Assembly: GCA_023393155.1 (NCBI GenBank)
Contig: JAEWML010000121.1
Location: 1 to 5,321, forward strand
DNA from: Bacillota bacterium
GTDB taxonomy: Bacteria > Bacillota > Clostridia > Oscillospirales > Oscillospiraceae
Direction of reading: 5' to 3'
Length of the DNA stretch: 5,321 nt
The notes under the pieces were generated by a model, which worked only from the letters and a program-made list of their open reading frames with translations, did not search any database and was not told the origin of the DNA. Below, one piece after another: positions 5,065-5,321 of this stretch. Position 1 is the first letter of the stretch; every line of letters begins with the position of its first letter. Both the position numbers and the translations under genes were made by a program.

Positions 5065-5321
5065 ATGAGTGAAAAAAAGCGGCTGGACCTGCTGCTGGTG
5101 GAGCGGGGCTTGCTGGATAGTCGGCAGAAGGCGCAGGCGGTCATCATGAGCGGACTGGTGTTTGTAAAGGGCCAGCGGGCGGACAAACCCGGAACTGCCT
5201 ATGTAGTGGACGAGGAAATTGAAGTACGGGGCGGCGGAATGGCCTATGTGAGCCGGGGCGGGCTGAAGCTTGAAAAGGCCATGTCCGTGTTTCCCATTAA
5301 TTTGAAGGATAATATCTGCGG
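5065..5321 (+). CDS. tlyA: TlyA/YqxC family rRNA 2'-O-methyltransferase, N-terminal part (3' truncated by window edge)
   Basis: Members of this family carry an N-terminal S4 RNA-binding domain and a FtsJ-like SAM-dependent methyltransferase domain. TlyA of Mycobacterium 2'-O-methylates 16S and 23S rRNA; many Firmicute homologues (YqxC) are annotated only as hemolysin-like. The 85 residues visible show the S4 domain: RLDLLLVERGLLDSRQKAQAVIMSGLVFVKG (about 6-36), with the strand-turn IEVRGGG (52-58). They then show the family's YVSRGGLKLEKAM (61-73) leading to the methyltransferase domain. The SAM-binding motif lies beyond the edge. ATG 5065 has GGGGAGG 7 nt upstream. It lies 33 nt after dxs, in the order usual for this operon (argR and recN commonly follow). 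The actual rRNA target of this protein is not deducible. Confidence 0.93.
   Translation, partial: MSEKKRLDLLLVERGLLDSRQKAQAVIMSGLVFVKGQRADKPGTAYVVDEEIEVRGGGMAYVSRGGLKLEKAMSVFPINLKDNIC

Overview
The window is one co-directional (+ strand) operon segment from a GC-rich Firmicute, most likely a member of the Clostridia. The basis is the gene order xseA-xseB-ispA-[structured RNA]-oapA-dxs-tlyA, the strong GGAGG ribosome binding sites, and the overlapping or closely packed genes. Neither genus nor habitat can be read from the sequence. The high GC content and the style of the DXS and TlyA proteins would fit an Oscillospiraceae-like gut or anaerobic lineage, but this is inference.

Layout. Positions 1-653 hold the C-terminal half of exonuclease VII large subunit (xseA). 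It is followed by the small subunit xseB (653-910) and a farnesyl-diphosphate-synthase-type prenyltransferase ispA (903-1781), all overlapping. From 1782 to 2575 (794 bp) there is no credible protein gene. This gap holds a near-consensus promoter (-35 TTGTAT at 1832, 17-bp spacer, extended -10 TATAAT at 1855), an 8+8 bp palindrome overlapping the -35, and then about 650 bp of highly structured RNA, which I identify as OLE RNA (Ornate, Large, Extremophilic). Its 5' and 3' ends close through a 16-bp long-range helix, with many internal helices. A GC hairpin with a short T-tract follows at 2531-2552. oapA (2576-3139, TTG start) encodes the OLE-associated membrane protein. dxs (3181-5031) encodes 1-deoxy-D-xylulose-5-phosphate synthase, and the window ends inside tlyA/yqxC (5065 onward), an S4-domain rRNA methyltransferase.

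How the parts fit. dxs makes the first intermediate of the MEP isoprenoid pathway and ispA makes farnesyl or geranylgeranyl diphosphate further down. xseAB and tlyA are nucleic-acid housekeeping genes that commonly sit beside them in Firmicutes. OLE RNA and OapA form a membrane-bound ribonucleoprotein known from Bacillus halodurans, where loss affects tolerance to ethanol, cold and magnesium. The RNA has its own promoter here, so the operon is probably split into an upstream part (xseA-xseB-ispA) and an OLE-oapA-dxs-tlyA part fed by read-through past the 2531 hairpin.

The exciting content is the OLE ribonucleoprotein locus, which is a described but rare and poorly understood system. What may be new here is its presence in a GC-rich host, the palindrome on its promoter, the terminator-like hairpin whose arms resemble the RNA's closing helix, and a possible distant relation of OapA to the CNNM/DUF21 magnesium-transport fold.
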